Source: Bryobacteraceae bacterium (GTDB taxonomy: Bacteria > Acidobacteriota > Terriglobia > Bryobacterales > Bryobacteraceae). From it: DNA of 56,591 nucleotides. Shown here in pieces: positions 18,151 to 26,687 of this stretch (positions are counted from its first letter, which is position 1; the number at the start of each line of letters is the position of its first letter). The position numbers and the translations under genes were made by a program. Location: positions 1-56,591 of the forward strand of contig JAIEPW010000092.1 in the NCBI GenBank assembly GCA_019748195.1, given 5' to 3'. The notes under the pieces were generated by a model that was given only the letters and a program-made list of their open reading frames with translations, was not told the DNA's origin and did no database searches.

Positions 18151-18908
18151 TGGCGCTGCAATTGGACCTGGTTCGATCGGAGCTGCCGGGCTGGCCGGTA
18201 CACTGGCACGAGCGAGTGGACTCGACGATGAACGTAGCCGCGAAACTGGCGGCGGCGGGTTGTCCCCACATGACGGCTGTTGGCGCCGATGAACAGACGG
18301 CCGGCATCGGCCGTCACGGCCACCGCTGGCACTCCGAGCCGGAAGCGGGATTGTATATTTCTGTCGTGCTGCGGGCCGGAGATGCCTCACAACCCGCGCT
18401 GATGCTGGCGCTGGGACTGGCGGTGCAGCAGGCGATCGAGCGAACCTGCGGCGTCGCGGTGGATCTGCGCTGGCCCAATGACGCGCTTTGCAGTGGCCGC
18501 AAGTGCGCCGGCGTGCTGGCGCACTTGCACGACACCGCGGTGATCGCGGGAATCGGGATCAACGTGAACCACGGAGATTTCCCCCCGGAACTTCGCGAAG
18601 AGGCCACTTCGCTGCGCATCTCCTCGGGACGCGCTGTCTCGCGCGAGCTCTTGCTGATCGCGGTGCTGGAGGAATTGGATGCGGTGGTACGGCGGCTGGC
18701 CGAGGACGGACCCGCGGAGATCCTGCGGAGCTTCGCGCGCGCTTCCAGCTATGTCTCCGGCAAACGCGTTGTGGTCATGCAGGATGGCGAGACCTTGCGG
18801 GGAGTAACGGCCGGGCTGGATGCGAAAGGTTTCCTGAAGCTGCGCGAGGACTCCGGCCGTGAAACACTGATCCTGGCCGGCGGCGTGCGCCCAGAGGGAC
18901 CCCGTTGA
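18150..18908 (+). CDS. birA: Biotin--[acetyl-CoA-carboxylase] ligase
   Basis: Attaches biotin to carrier proteins such as acetyl-CoA carboxylase BCCP through biotinyl-AMP. About 252 residues, a class I ligase with no N-terminal DNA-binding domain, so it is not a repressor. The biotin/AMP loop reads DEQTAGIGRHGHRW (48-61); the usual GRGRxG has isoleucine in place of the first arginine while the second is kept. WPND and GRKCAGVLAHL supply the lysine region, GIGINVNH follows, and the small C-terminal domain is present. The ATG at 18150 overlaps the nadC stop; a GTG one codon earlier is possible. Confidence 0.93.
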   Translation: MALQLDLVRSELPGWPVHWHERVDSTMNVAAKLAAAGCPHMTAVGADEQTAGIGRHGHRWHSEPEAGLYISVVLRAGDASQPALMLALGLAVQQAIERTCGVAVDLRWPNDALCSGRKCAGVLAHLHDTAVIAGIGINVNHGDFPPELREEATSLRISSGRAVSRELLLIAVLEELDAVVRRLAEDGPAEILRSFARASSYVSGKRVVVMQDGETLRGVTAGLDAKGFLKLREDSGRETLILAGGVRPEGPR

Positions 18909-19591
18909 GCGAACACGACTCCGAGTGGCGGCTGAATTACTTCAACTATTTCACTGAAATAGAGGAGCACTTTCAGCGAGCCCGCGGCACCGGGTTGTTC
19001 CTGCTTTCACCCCTCGATTGGGCGCTGATCGAGAGCTGGAAGAACGGCGGCGTACCGCTGGAGGCCGTGCTGCGCGGCATCGATGCGGCTTTCGAGAAGT
19101 GGCGATCCCGAAAGAACCGGACGCAGATGGTGAATTCGCTTGCCTTTTGCGCGCAGGCCGTGGCCAAGGCAGCCGAAGAAATGGCCGGCGGAGCTCCCAG
19201 CCGGGCCTCCACGGGGACTGAGGGGCCGGTGTTCGCCCTCGAGGAAGTACAAGCCCACCTTGAGCGCTCGGCGGCGCGGTTGCGGGAAGCCGGATTTCCT
19301 TCCATCGCCGCTTCGGTGGAACTGATCCTCGGCGATTTGCCCGCGCGCCTCGCGGATCCCGAGTCCCTGGACCGGGAGCTTACCGTCTTGGAGGACAAGC
19401 TGCTGGCTGCCATCCGGACGCAAAAGGCGGATGCGGAGCTGATGGCGCTCCGAGCGCAGTTGGATCTGGAACTGCGGGCGTACCGGGGCAAAATGAATGC
19501 GGCGCAGATCGCGATGCTGGAAAAGCAGTATCTGGATCGCAAGCTGCTGCAGGGGGCTTCGCTGCCGCGGCTGAGTCTATTTTACTTGTAG
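18905..19591 (+). CDS. Conserved-looking protein of unknown function, last gene of the valS operon
   Basis: I do not recognise this 228-residue protein. It starts at TTG (MSEHDSEWRLNYFNYFTEIEEH), overlapping the birA stop, and the sequence is coding-like from its first residues. The N-terminal 80 residues contain LSPLDWALIESWKNGGVPLEAVLRGIDAAFEKW, which resembles a DNA- or protein-binding helical domain. The C-terminal half is long charged helices, probably coiled coil. No signal peptide or membrane span is seen, so it is cytoplasmic. Translational coupling to birA is likely. Confidence 0.75.
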   Translation: MSEHDSEWRLNYFNYFTEIEEHFQRARGTGLFLLSPLDWALIESWKNGGVPLEAVLRGIDAAFEKWRSRKNRTQMVNSLAFCAQAVAKAAEEMAGGAPSRASTGTEGPVFALEEVQAHLERSAARLREAGFPSIAASVELILGDLPARLADPESLDRELTVLEDKLLAAIRTQKADAELMALRAQLDLELRAYRGKMNAAQIAMLEKQYLDRKLLQGASLPRLSLFYL

Positions 19592-19683
19592 AGGGTCTCA
19601 TTTCTATTTGGCTGCGGCTTGAGTAATCGCGGCAAACTCTTCACAGAAACGGTGCCGCGGCCGATATCCGGCTAGAGGGACAG

Positions 19684-19947
19684 TTGAAACACGCCTCTCA
19701 GCATCGGATCGCGGGCACGCTGGAACCGGGCAAAAGCCTCGCCCTTTTGTTTGAGATCCTGCGTGACCTCCAGTGGCATTCCTTCGAAGATCTGCGGCAA
19801 GCCGCTCCCGGCGTTCAAATCGAGCAGCGCCTGCGAAAGCTGAAGAAGCTGGGAAACGAACCTCGACGGGGGCAGACTCACACTTGGATGCTGGAGCTCG
19901 ACGAAACCGGCAAGCGGGCGCGCTTCCGGAGCTTGACCCTTAAGTAA
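19684..19947 (+). CDS. Small protein of unknown function
   Basis: A possible 87-residue protein starting at TTG (MKHASQHRIAGTLEPG) with AGAGGGA seven bases upstream. The middle, LALLFEILRDLQWHSFEDL followed by EQRLRKLKKLGNEPRRGQTH, looks like a small winged-helix fold, with the last strands TWMLELDETGKRARF. It is convergent with recQ and overlaps its end by eight bases. The 92 bases upstream hold no clear promoter. It could be a real small regulator or a chance frame; protein-like composition favours the former. Confidence 0.45.
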   Translation: MKHASQHRIAGTLEPGKSLALLFEILRDLQWHSFEDLRQAAPGVQIEQRLRKLKKLGNEPRRGQTHTWMLELDETGKRARFRSLTLK

Positions 19948-21460
19948 CCTCGCGCCGAGTGCCGGTGTTGGCCGCCGCATCGTTGTCGCAATTGCCGCAC
20001 GGTCCCCGATAATCCTGGCCGAAATAGCGTAGCAGATACTCGCGGCGGCATCCCGTGGTTTCCGCGTATGCCTCCATTTTCGCGATCCGCTCCCGCCGCG
20101 CGGTCTTGAGTTTTTCATGTTCGCCCGCGGCCGCCCGCGCGGCTTCCGCCGGATCGATCTCGAGTTTCAAGGTACCGTCGCTTTGCTTTTCCACCGCGCC
20201 TGCTTCCTCCAGGCGATGGAGGGCGCTCATCACCTTGCGCCTGGACATGTCGGTTCCGGCCGCGATCTGATCGGCGCCCGCGCCCTCCTCGACCATCTTG
20301 GCCACGTGCTCGAGCTTGTGCTCCTCCAACTTGCCAGTGCCCGCCTGGAACTTGCGCACGTTGAGGTTTTCGGGACGGTAGAAGAGGACCACTTCGGCCG
20401 GCTCGCCGTCACGACCCGCTCGTCCCGCCTCCTGGTAGTAGCTGTCCAGGGAATCCGAAATGTCAAAGTGAAACACAAAGCGGACATCGGCTTTGTCGAC
20501 GCCCATGCCAAACGCGTTGGTGGCGACAATCACCTCGGCCTCGCCGCTCATGAACTTCTCCTGGATCTCGTGCCGGTCCTTCGCCTTAAGCCCCGCGTGA
20601 TAGAACAGAGAAGTCATTCCTGTCTCGCGTAGCGCGGCCATGATCGCTTCGGCGTTTTTCCGTGTTGCCACGTACACGATCCCCGGCTTGTCCGCGAATG
20701 TCACCCGCCGCACCAAACAATCGAGCTTCTCGCTCTCCGATTGGAAGCGATCCACGCGCAGGTGCAGGTTCGGCCGGTCGAAGCCGCCCACCAGCACCGC
20801 CGGGTCCATCATGCCCAGGCGCTCCACGATCTGGTCCCGCACCTCGCCAGTCGCGGTCGCGGTAATCGCCAGGGTCACCGGGTGACCGAGAGCCTCGATT
20901 ACCGGACCCAACCGCATGTAATCCGGCCGGAAGTCGTGGCCCCACTCTGTGATGCAGTGGGCCTCGTCAACGACGAACAGGGAAATGTCGGCTTCGCGCA
21001 AATGCTCCACCGTCTCGGGCTTGCCGAGCTGTTCCGGGGCCAGGAACAGGTACTCCAGATCTCCGGCTCGAAGCCTCCGGATGGTTTCTCGCGATTCGGC
21101 GGCGGGCTGGGCCGAGTTGATTACCGCAGCCTCGGCTTCGTGAGGCTGGTCCCCGATCGAGTCCACCTGATCCTTTTGCAGGGCGATCAGCGGCGACACC
21201 ACCACCGTTGTTCCCTCCAGCATCAGCCCGGCAATCTGATAAATCGCCGACTTGCCCGACCCCGTGGGCTGGACTACGAGCGTGTCGCGGCCGGAAATCA
21301 GGCTTTCAATGGCCTCGCGCTGGCCCGGCCGGAGCGATTCGAAACCGAGCTGCTCGCGCGCCACTTTGCGCACCCGCGTAGCCCCGCCGGAACTTTTTTT
21401 CCTTTTCTGCACTGGACTTAGACAGGCCTTGCCGGTGGGACGTTTCTTCCCCCTTGACAT
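19940..21460 (-). CDS. recQ: RecQ-type ATP-dependent DNA helicase, short form
   Basis: A 506-residue 3'-5' DNA helicase. Walker A is PTGSGKS (65-71), the DEAH box with the RecQ aromatic-rich loop is DEAHCITEWGHDFRPDY, and motif VI shows QEAGRAGRDG. The C-terminal part has a small winged-helix-like insert (SRRKVMSALHRLEEAGAV) and the end of a zinc knuckle: Cys471, Cys488 and Cys491 are present, but the fourth cysteine of the usual CGNCDxC is Asp494. No HRDC domain follows. The N-terminal 30 residues are basic. The start at 21460 is 31 bases from the divergent arsR start and overlaps the arsR -35 box, so the two may share control. Confidence 0.9.
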   Translation of the reverse strand: MSRGKKRPTGKACLSPVQKRKKSSGGATRVRKVAREQLGFESLRPGQREAIESLISGRDTLVVQPTGSGKSAIYQIAGLMLEGTTVVVSPLIALQKDQVDSIGDQPHEAEAAVINSAQPAAESRETIRRLRAGDLEYLFLAPEQLGKPETVEHLREADISLFVVDEAHCITEWGHDFRPDYMRLGPVIEALGHPVTLAITATATGEVRDQIVERLGMMDPAVLVGGFDRPNLHLRVDRFQSESEKLDCLVRRVTFADKPGIVYVATRKNAEAIMAALRETGMTSLFYHAGLKAKDRHEIQEKFMSGEAEVIVATNAFGMGVDKADVRFVFHFDISDSLDSYYQEAGRAGRDGEPAEVVLFYRPENLNVRKFQAGTGKLEEHKLEHVAKMVEEGAGADQIAAGTDMSRRKVMSALHRLEEAGAVEKQSDGTLKLEIDPAEAARAAAGEHEKLKTARRERIAKMEAYAETTGCRREYLLRYFGQDYRGPCGNCDNDAAANTGTRREVT

Positions 21461-21486
21461 ATTTCGACGATTGTGGAATTATCGAA
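21454..21486 (+). promoter_or_regulatory. arsR promoter with candidate operator
   Basis: TTGACA (21454-21459), a 17-base gap and AATTAT (21477-21482) form a promoter whose -10 box ends nine bases before the arsR ATG. Arms TTCGA (21463-21467) and TCGAA (21482-21486) form an inverted repeat across the -10 region, where an ArsR-family repressor would sit. Autoregulation is inferred from position; it is usual for this family. Confidence 0.55.
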
Positions 21487-21491
21487 TCACG

Positions 21492-21830
21492 ATGAAGATG
21501 GCCAACGAACAGATCGCCCGTTACGCCGACATGTTTGCGGCGATCGGCACGGAACCGCGGCTGCGGATCCTCCGGTTTCTGTTGTCGGCGCACCCAAAGG
21601 GCTTGGTAGTCAGCGAGATCCAAGAAGAACTCGCGATTTCCCCCTCCACTCTTTCGCATCACCTGGAGAAGCTGAAGAACGAGGAACTGGTGACGGTAAC
21701 TCGCGAGGGGACCTTCCTGCGCTATCGGGCCAACTCCGAGATTCTACAGGAGTTGCTCCAGTTCTTGTACGCCGAGTGTTGCACGCGGAGCGGTGCGGTC
21801 GCGGCGGAGAAGGTCATTTGCTGCGGTTGA
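21492..21830 (+). CDS. arsR: ArsR-family metalloregulator
   Basis: A 112-residue winged-helix repressor of the arsenic operon. The helix-turn-helix reads VVSEIQEELAISPSTLSHHL (39-58), followed by the wing TVTREGTFLRYRA. There is no CxC pair in the DNA-recognition helix as in the Escherichia coli plasmid type. Instead cysteine pairs stand at 96-97 (YAECCTRS) and 110-111 (VICCG) at the C-terminus, as in the Acidithiobacillus-type ArsR, where C-terminal cysteines bind As(III). The ATG at 21492 is chosen over the longer frame because homology begins at once. It is first in arsR-arsC-arsM. Confidence 0.9.
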   Translation: MKMANEQIARYADMFAAIGTEPRLRILRFLLSAHPKGLVVSEIQEELAISPSTLSHHLEKLKNEELVTVTREGTFLRYRANSEILQELLQFLYAECCTRSGAVAAEKVICCG

Positions 21831-21873
21831 ACGGCATGGAGGAAAGGGCCGCTTGAACAGGAGATGGTTTCTG

Positions 21874-22332
21874 ATGACGACGATGGCGGGCGCGGCGAGC
21901 GGCAAGCGTCGGGTGCTGATTCTCTGTACGGGAAACTCGGCCCGCAGCCAGATGAGCGAAGGCTTTTTGCGCTCCTTGGATTCCCGGCTGGAAGTTCAGT
22001 CCGCCGGCACCGAGCCTTCCCCGCGCGTGAATCCGTTGGCGATCCGCGCCATGCATGAGATCGGGATCGATATCTCGAACGGCAAACCCAAGAGCGTGGG
22101 ACAGTTTCTGGGCGAATCGTTCGACTTCGTGATCACGGTGTGCGATGACGCTGACCGGAACTGTCCCAATTTCCGGGGCAAAGTCGGACGCCGTGTTCAC
22201 ATTGGATTTCCCGACCCCGCGAAAGCGGAGGGATCGGACGAGGAAAAACTGGCGGCGTTCCGCCGTGTGCGCGACGACATTCGCGTGAGGTTTCGTGAAT
22301 TCCATGACAAGGAGATCGTGAAGACGTTATGA
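21874..22332 (+). CDS. arsC: Arsenate reductase, low-molecular-weight phosphatase type
   Basis: Reduces As(V) to As(III). The thioredoxin-coupled LMW-phosphatase type is shown by the P-loop LCTGNSARS (nucleophile Cys18), [18 protein letters not shown], and [16 protein letters not shown], which carries the second and third redox cysteines. [11 protein letters not shown] holds the catalytic aspartate region. About 152 residues, slightly longer than the usual 130-140. The start at 21874 is the first ATG that leaves a short N-terminus; AGGAG lies about ten bases upstream. It overlaps arsM by four bases (ATGA). Confidence 0.93.
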   Translation: MTTMAGAASGKRRVLILCTGNSARSQMSEGFLRSLDSRLEVQSAGTEPSPRVNPLAIRAMHEIGIDISNGKPKSVGQFLGESFDFVITVCDDADRNCPNFRGKVGRRVHIGFPDPAKAEGSDEEKLAAFRRVRDDIRVRFREFHDKEIVKTL

Positions 22333-23147
22333 CTACGAGCGTGAAGGAAGCGGTTCAGCAGCGCTACGGCAAAGCGGCGCTGTCGGTGATGGAGAAGAGC
22401 AAAGCGGAAGGCAGCGGTTGCTGCAGTTCCACTTGCTGCAGCGAAACGGACCCCATCACGGGCGAGTTGTACGACGCAGCGCAGATCGCGACGATCCCGG
22501 ACGAGGCTATTCAGGCCTCGCTCGGCTGCGGCAATCCTACCGCCCTGGCGGAACTGAAGCCGGGCGAGACGGTGCTGGATCTCGGCTCCGGCGGCGGCAT
22601 CGATGTCCTGTTGTCCGCGCGCCGCGTTGGACCCACGGGCAAGGCTTACGGCCTGGACATGACCGACGAGATGCTGCGCCTGGCGGAAGAAAACAAGCGC
22701 AAGTCCGGCCTGACCAACGTCGAGTTCCTGCGTGGTGAGATTGAAAACATCCCGCTTCCCGACAACTCCGTGGACGTGATCATCTCCAACTGCGTCATCA
22801 ATCTTTCGGCGGACAAGGATCGCGTACTGAAGGAGGCTTTCCGGGTGCTGAAACCCGGCGGGCGGTTCGCCGTCAGCGACGTGGTTACTCGAGGCGAAAT
22901 CCCCGCCGAGGTTCGCAAGAGCATCCTGCTGTGGGTGGGCTGCATCGCCGGCGCGCTCGATGAGAAGGAGTATGTCGCCAAGCTGAAGAACGCCGGTTTT
23001 GCCGAAGCATCCATCGAGCCGACGCGCGTTTACAAAGTGGAAGACGCTCGCGAGTTCCTCAACGAAAAGGGCATCGATGTCGACCGGATCGCGCCCCTGG
23101 TGGAGGACCGCTTCTTCAGCGGCTTCATCCGCGCCACCAAGGCGTGA
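22329..23147 (+). CDS. arsM: Arsenite S-adenosylmethionine methyltransferase
   Basis: Methylates As(III) stepwise with S-adenosylmethionine to methylated and volatile arsines. The SAM-binding motif is [15 protein letters not shown] (82-96) with GLDMTDEML after it. The three As-binding cysteines of the family are present: Cys67 (SLGCGNP), Cys155 (ISNCVINLS) and Cys205 (VGCIAGAL). An extra cysteine cluster [10 protein letters not shown] lies at 30-39. The length of 272 residues fits short bacterial ArsM. It is translationally coupled to arsC and followed by a perfect hairpin terminator. No arsenite pump gene is found nearby, so methylation may be the main outlet here. Confidence 0.95.
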   Translation: MTTSVKEAVQQRYGKAALSVMEKSKAEGSGCCSSTCCSETDPITGELYDAAQIATIPDEAIQASLGCGNPTALAELKPGETVLDLGSGGGIDVLLSARRVGPTGKAYGLDMTDEMLRLAEENKRKSGLTNVEFLRGEIENIPLPDNSVDVIISNCVINLSADKDRVLKEAFRVLKPGGRFAVSDVVTRGEIPAEVRKSILLWVGCIAGALDEKEYVAKLKNAGFAEASIEPTRVYKVEDAREFLNEKGIDVDRIAPLVEDRFFSGFIRATKA

Positions 23148-23153
23148 GTGGAT

Positions 23154-23187
23154 CGAGGCTCCCTGCCGGGCCATGTGGGGAGCCTCG
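23154..23187. terminator. Bidirectional hairpin terminator between arsM and tdh
   Basis: A perfect 10-base inverted repeat (cgaggctccc at 23154-23163 and gggagcctcg at 23178-23187) with a 14-base loop lies between the convergent stops of arsM and tdh. There is no clear T-run on either side, so rho-independent action is inferred from position and stem strength. Confidence 0.6.
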
Positions 23188-23190
23188 CTG

Positions 23191-24222
23191 CTATACCGAA
23201 GTCCAGTCCAGGATCACCTTGCCTGATTTACCCGTCTTCATCGCCTCAAAGCCGCATTCGAATTCCGGCGCCGCGTAGCGGTGCGTGATCACCGGTTCGA
23301 TGTCCAGCCCCGATTCGATCATTACTGACATCTTGTACCAGGTCTCGTACATTTCCCGGCCGTAGATGCCCTTGATGGTCAGCATGTTGAACACAACCTT
23401 ATTCCAGTCGATGGCGATCTCCTGGGAAGGAATGCCCAGCATCGCGATCCGGCCGCCGTGCGCCATGTTGTCCAGCATGTCGCGAAATGCCTGAGGATTG
23501 CCGGACATCTCCAGGCCCACGTCGAAGCCTTCCTTCATCCCGAGCTTTTTCTGAGCCTCTGCCAGCGTGGTCTCCTTGGGATTCACCGCCAGGGTGACGC
23601 CCATCTTCTCGGCGAGCTTCAGCCGGTCCGGGTTGATGTCCGTGATTACCACGAAGCGGGCGGCGGCAAACTTCGCCACGGCCGCCGCCATGATGCCGAT
23701 GGGACCCGCGCCCGTGATCAGCACATCCTCGCCGAGAACCGGAAAAGACAGCGCCGTGTGAACCGCATTGCCGAAGGGGTCGAAGATCGCGGCGATGTCC
23801 AGGTTGACGCCGTCATGATGCCGCCAGATGTTGGTCATCGGCAGGGAGATATACTCCGCGAACGCTCCCGGCCGGTTCACGCCGACGCCGGAGGTATGCG
23901 CGCACAGGTGGCGCCGCCCCGCCATGCAGTTGCGGCAGCGGCCGCAAACCACGTGCCCCTCCCCGGAGACAATCTCGCCGGGGTGGAAGTCGTTGACGTT
24001 TGCTCCCACTTCGACGACCTCGCCGACGAACTCGTGCCCGATCGCCATGGGTACGGGGATGGTGCGCTTGGCCCAGTCATCCCAGTTGTAGATGTGGAGG
24101 TCCGTTCCACAGATGCCGGTGCGCTTCACGCGGATCAGGACGTCGTTGATCCCGATTTCCGGCTCGGGGATGTCCTGGAGCCATAGGCCGGGCTCGGCTT
24201 TCGCTTTCACTAGGGCTTTCAT
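23191..24222 (-). CDS. tdh: L-threonine 3-dehydrogenase
   Basis: Zinc- and NAD-dependent medium-chain dehydrogenase converting L-threonine to 2-amino-3-ketobutyrate. The catalytic zinc site begins at [17 protein letters not shown], the structural zinc site is [15 protein letters not shown], and [12 protein letters not shown] and the Rossmann [17 protein letters not shown] are typical. The NWDDW segment and the 343-residue length separate Tdh from general alcohol dehydrogenases. The partner kbl (glycine C-acetyltransferase) is not in the window. It is convergent with arsM and divergent from the small gene at 24297. Confidence 0.93.
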   Translation of the reverse strand: MKALVKAKAEPGLWLQDIPEPEIGINDVLIRVKRTGICGTDLHIYNWDDWAKRTIPVPMAIGHEFVGEVVEVGANVNDFHPGEIVSGEGHVVCGRCRNCMAGRRHLCAHTSGVGVNRPGAFAEYISLPMTNIWRHHDGVNLDIAAIFDPFGNAVHTALSFPVLGEDVLITGAGPIGIMAAAVAKFAAARFVVITDINPDRLKLAEKMGVTLAVNPKETTLAEAQKKLGMKEGFDVGLEMSGNPQAFRDMLDNMAHGGRIAMLGIPSQEIAIDWNKVVFNMLTIKGIYGREMYETWYKMSVMIESGLDIEPVITHRYAAPEFECGFEAMKTGKSGKVILDWTSV

Positions 24223-24296
24223 GGATGCTCCTTCTTAAGATACAGCGGTGCGAGGGTCACGCGTTGTTAACGATAAACGGCGATACTCTAGAAAGA

Positions 24297-24491
24297 ATGG
24301 CTGCCGAAACTCCTGTCTGCGCGTTTGTCGCGAGCGTGCCCGGCACGCCATTGCTGGTCGGCTTCGTTCCCGGAGCGCCTTCGGCGAACGCAGTGGCCAA
24401 CTCGTGGGAGGAACTGGCGCAGAGCCTGCGACTGCTGTCGCTCCAGACGGTTGTGCCCACGCCCGACCCCGGCGTGCTCGAGCAGGTGTAA
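24297..24491 (+). CDS. Small protein upstream of the VWFA-related gene
   Basis: A 64-residue open frame (MAAETPVCAFVASVPGTPLL), with GAAAGA just upstream of the ATG and a TACTCT box seven bases before it. Its stop is three bases before the GTG of the next gene, which suggests translational coupling. The sequence is Pro/Val/Ala-rich without signal peptide or motif. An in-frame extension to 24225 lacks support. I do not recognise it. Confidence 0.45.
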   Translation: MAAETPVCAFVASVPGTPLLVGFVPGAPSANAVANSWEELAQSLRLLSLQTVVPTPDPGVLEQV

Positions 24492-24494
24492 TCC

Positions 24495-25466
24495 GTGCCC
24501 TTGCAGATTCGTTCCGCGCTGCTGCTCGGCAATCTGGCGTTCCTGAGCGCGCAGGAGCCTGCCGGGACGTCCTATCGCGCCTCCGCGCGGCTGGTGATCG
24601 TGGATACTTCGGTGACCGACGCCGCAGGCAAGCCCGTGCGGAACCTGGGTGCGGGAAGCTTCCAGGTCGACGAGGAGGGCAAGCCACGCGAGGCGCTGCT
24701 GGACTCTGAGCCGGCGCCATTGTCGCTGGTTGTCGCGGTGCAAACTGCAGGCTACTCCGCCGCCGCGCTGGCGAAGTTGCGCAAGGTCTCCTTGCGGCTG
24801 GAGGAACTGATCTCGCAAAGCCGCGGGGAAGTCGCGCTGATCGTTTACGACCGCGGCGTTCGGCTGGTCCACGGCTTCACCTGGGACTGGTTCCGCATCA
24901 AGGATGCCCTGGAGAGTGTCAAGTCGGGTCCGGACGGCGGCGTCCTGCACGACGCGGTGCGGGAGGCGGCGGTGCTGCTCGAAAGGCGTCCCGGCGTCCG
25001 ACGGCGTGCATTGCTGTTGATCGGGGAGTCCAAGGATCGCGGCAGCGCCGCCAGTCTGGAGGATGCACTGAAGGCAGTCCAGAACGCGAATGTTACCGTC
25101 TATCCGGTCACTTATTCGCCCTATCTGACGCCGTTCACGGCCAAGCCCGAGGAGCTGCCAATTCCTGCCGCCGATAGCGGCCTGAACCTCATCGGCGCCG
25201 CGGCGGAGATCTTGCGGCTGGGAAAACGGGACGCGGCCGGCCTGCTGGCCGCCTCCACCGGCGGGTTGTCTGAAGGATTTGTGAAGCAAGCGGGCTTGGG
25301 CGCCGCGCTCGACCGCATGGCCCGCGACCTGACGTCCCGTCACGCGCTCAGCTTCGTGCCGGAGGGCGGCGAACCTGGGCAGTTCCGGCGAGTCCACGTC
25401 AGGGTCCGGGGACGGCCGGAGCTAACGGTCCGTCACCGGAGCGGCTATATCGTACCGGCCAATTGA
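24495..25466 (+). CDS. Secreted VWFA-related domain protein
   Basis: A 323-residue exported protein of the VWFA-related family common in Acidobacteriota (TIGR03436 type). A short signal region (MPLQIRSALLLGNLAFLSAQ) is followed by the characteristic VDTSVTDAAGKPVRNLGAGSF and FQVDEEGKPRE, a beta-rich lead-in. The von Willebrand A fold then starts at LSLVVAVQTAG, and RRRALLLIGESKDRG marks its central strand. The MIDAS DxSxS is not seen: the position reads VQTAGYS, so metal binding is doubtful. It ends with VRVRGRPELTVRHRSGYIVP, the usual family ending. It starts at GTG, three bases after the small upstream frame. Role unknown; probably extracytoplasmic protein interaction. Confidence 0.82.
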   Translation: MPLQIRSALLLGNLAFLSAQEPAGTSYRASARLVIVDTSVTDAAGKPVRNLGAGSFQVDEEGKPREALLDSEPAPLSLVVAVQTAGYSAAALAKLRKVSLRLEELISQSRGEVALIVYDRGVRLVHGFTWDWFRIKDALESVKSGPDGGVLHDAVREAAVLLERRPGVRRRALLLIGESKDRGSAASLEDALKAVQNANVTVYPVTYSPYLTPFTAKPEELPIPAADSGLNLIGAAAEILRLGKRDAAGLLAASTGGLSEGFVKQAGLGAALDRMARDLTSRHALSFVPEGGEPGQFRRVHVRVRGRPELTVRHRSGYIVPAN

Positions 25467-25470
25467 GCGA

Positions 25471-26661
25471 TCAGGATCGCCCGCGGCCGCCTTCCACCGC
25501 GCGCATCACGCGCAGCAGGTTGCCGCCGTATATCTTGCGGATCTCCTCCGCGGTGTACCCCTTCTCCAGCAGCGCCCGGGTCAGGTTGGGAAACTGCGAC
25601 ACGTCGGAGAGTCCCTCCGGAACACAGCCGACTCCGTCGAAATCGCTGCCGATTCCAATGGCATCCACCGACCCGGTCAGCTTGCGGATGTGCTCGATGT
25701 GGGCGACGATGTCGGCTAGTGTGGCGCGCACCGGCTTCATGCCCATCTCTTCCATCTTTTTCGCCGCCAGCGCGCGGCGGTCCCCCATGGGGAGGCTGGT
25801 GTCCATTTCGGCCATGATCTTCTGCATCACCGGACGCCGCGCCGCGCTGGCGTCCGCCGATTTCTGCGACAGGAACTCGCATCCGAAGTTGATCTGCGCC
25901 ACGCCACCCTTCTTCGCCAGCGCGACAATCATCTCGTCCGTCATGTTGCGCGGGATGTTAGCCAGCGCCCGGCAGGAGGAGTGAGACGCGAAGGGAGGAA
26001 CGGCCGAGACCTCCAGCACATCCCAGAAAGTCTTGTCACTGACGTGCGAAACGTCCACCATCATGCCGATGCGGTTCATCTCCCGCACCACCTGCCGTCC
26101 TAAATCGCTCAAGCCGACGTTTTTCGGATCGCCCGAGGAACCCGCCCAGTTGTTGGTATTCGAGTGCGTCAGCGTCATGTAGCGGATGCCAAGGTTGTAA
26201 AACTGCCGCAAGAGGCGGAGCGAATCCTCGATCGCATGCCCGCCCTCGATGCCCATCAGCGCGGCGATCTTCCCCTGCTTGCGGGCTTTCAGGATGTCAT
26301 CGGCGGTAAGCGCGAAAAGGAAATCGTTGGGGTATCTTGCAATGATGTCGTGCCGCACCGTGTCGATCATTTCCAGCGCGCGGTACGCGCTGCGGTTTCC
26401 CTCCGTGTAGCTGCCGGCCACGTAAACGGCGAAGAACTGCGCGCCCATGCCGCCCGCCTTCATCCGCGGAATATCGGTGTGCGTCCGCGTGGACGGCTTG
26501 CCCAATTCCAGGCCCTGCACGGTGCGGGAGGTGATGTCATTGTGCGTGTCGATGAGAATCGTGGAACGGTGGACGCGCCGCACCTCGGCGTCGCTGACGG
26601 ACTTCGTCTGAGCAAAGACGGCGGATGCAAGAGCGGCGCAGGCGAACAGGCGGGTAATCAT
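25471..26661 (-). CDS. Membrane dipeptidase (peptidase M19, renal dipeptidase type)
   Basis: Exported zinc dipeptidase of 396 residues. A signal peptide (MITRLFACAALASAVFA) is followed by the metal site IDTHND (37-42), the bridging glutamate in MGIEGGHAI, and the histidines in MMVDVSHVSDKTF and FASHSSCRAL, with RNMTDEMI after them; all belong to the M19 family. GIGSDFDGVGCVPEGL near the end completes the site. It acts on D- or L-dipeptides in the periplasm. It lies 26 bases downstream of the deacetylase gene on the same strand but has its own TAAACT box eight bases before the ATG. Confidence 0.93.
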   Translation of the reverse strand: MITRLFACAALASAVFAQTKSVSDAEVRRVHRSTILIDTHNDITSRTVQGLELGKPSTRTHTDIPRMKAGGMGAQFFAVYVAGSYTEGNRSAYRALEMIDTVRHDIIARYPNDFLFALTADDILKARKQGKIAALMGIEGGHAIEDSLRLLRQFYNLGIRYMTLTHSNTNNWAGSSGDPKNVGLSDLGRQVVREMNRIGMMVDVSHVSDKTFWDVLEVSAVPPFASHSSCRALANIPRNMTDEMIVALAKKGGVAQINFGCEFLSQKSADASAARRPVMQKIMAEMDTSLPMGDRRALAAKKMEEMGMKPVRATLADIVAHIEHIRKLTGSVDAIGIGSDFDGVGCVPEGLSDVSQFPNLTRALLEKGYTAEEIRKIYGGNLLRVMRAVEGGRGRS

Positions 26662-26669
26662 AGGTGATT

Positions 26670-26675
26670 AGTTTA
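26670..26675 (-). promoter_or_regulatory. Probable -10 box of the M19 dipeptidase gene
   Basis: TAAACT on the minus strand ends eight bases before the ATG at 26661. The short gap AATCACCT has no Shine-Dalgarno match, so a nearly leaderless transcript is suggested. No -35 consensus was seen. Confidence 0.4.
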
Positions 26676-26687
26676 TGCGAATCCCGC

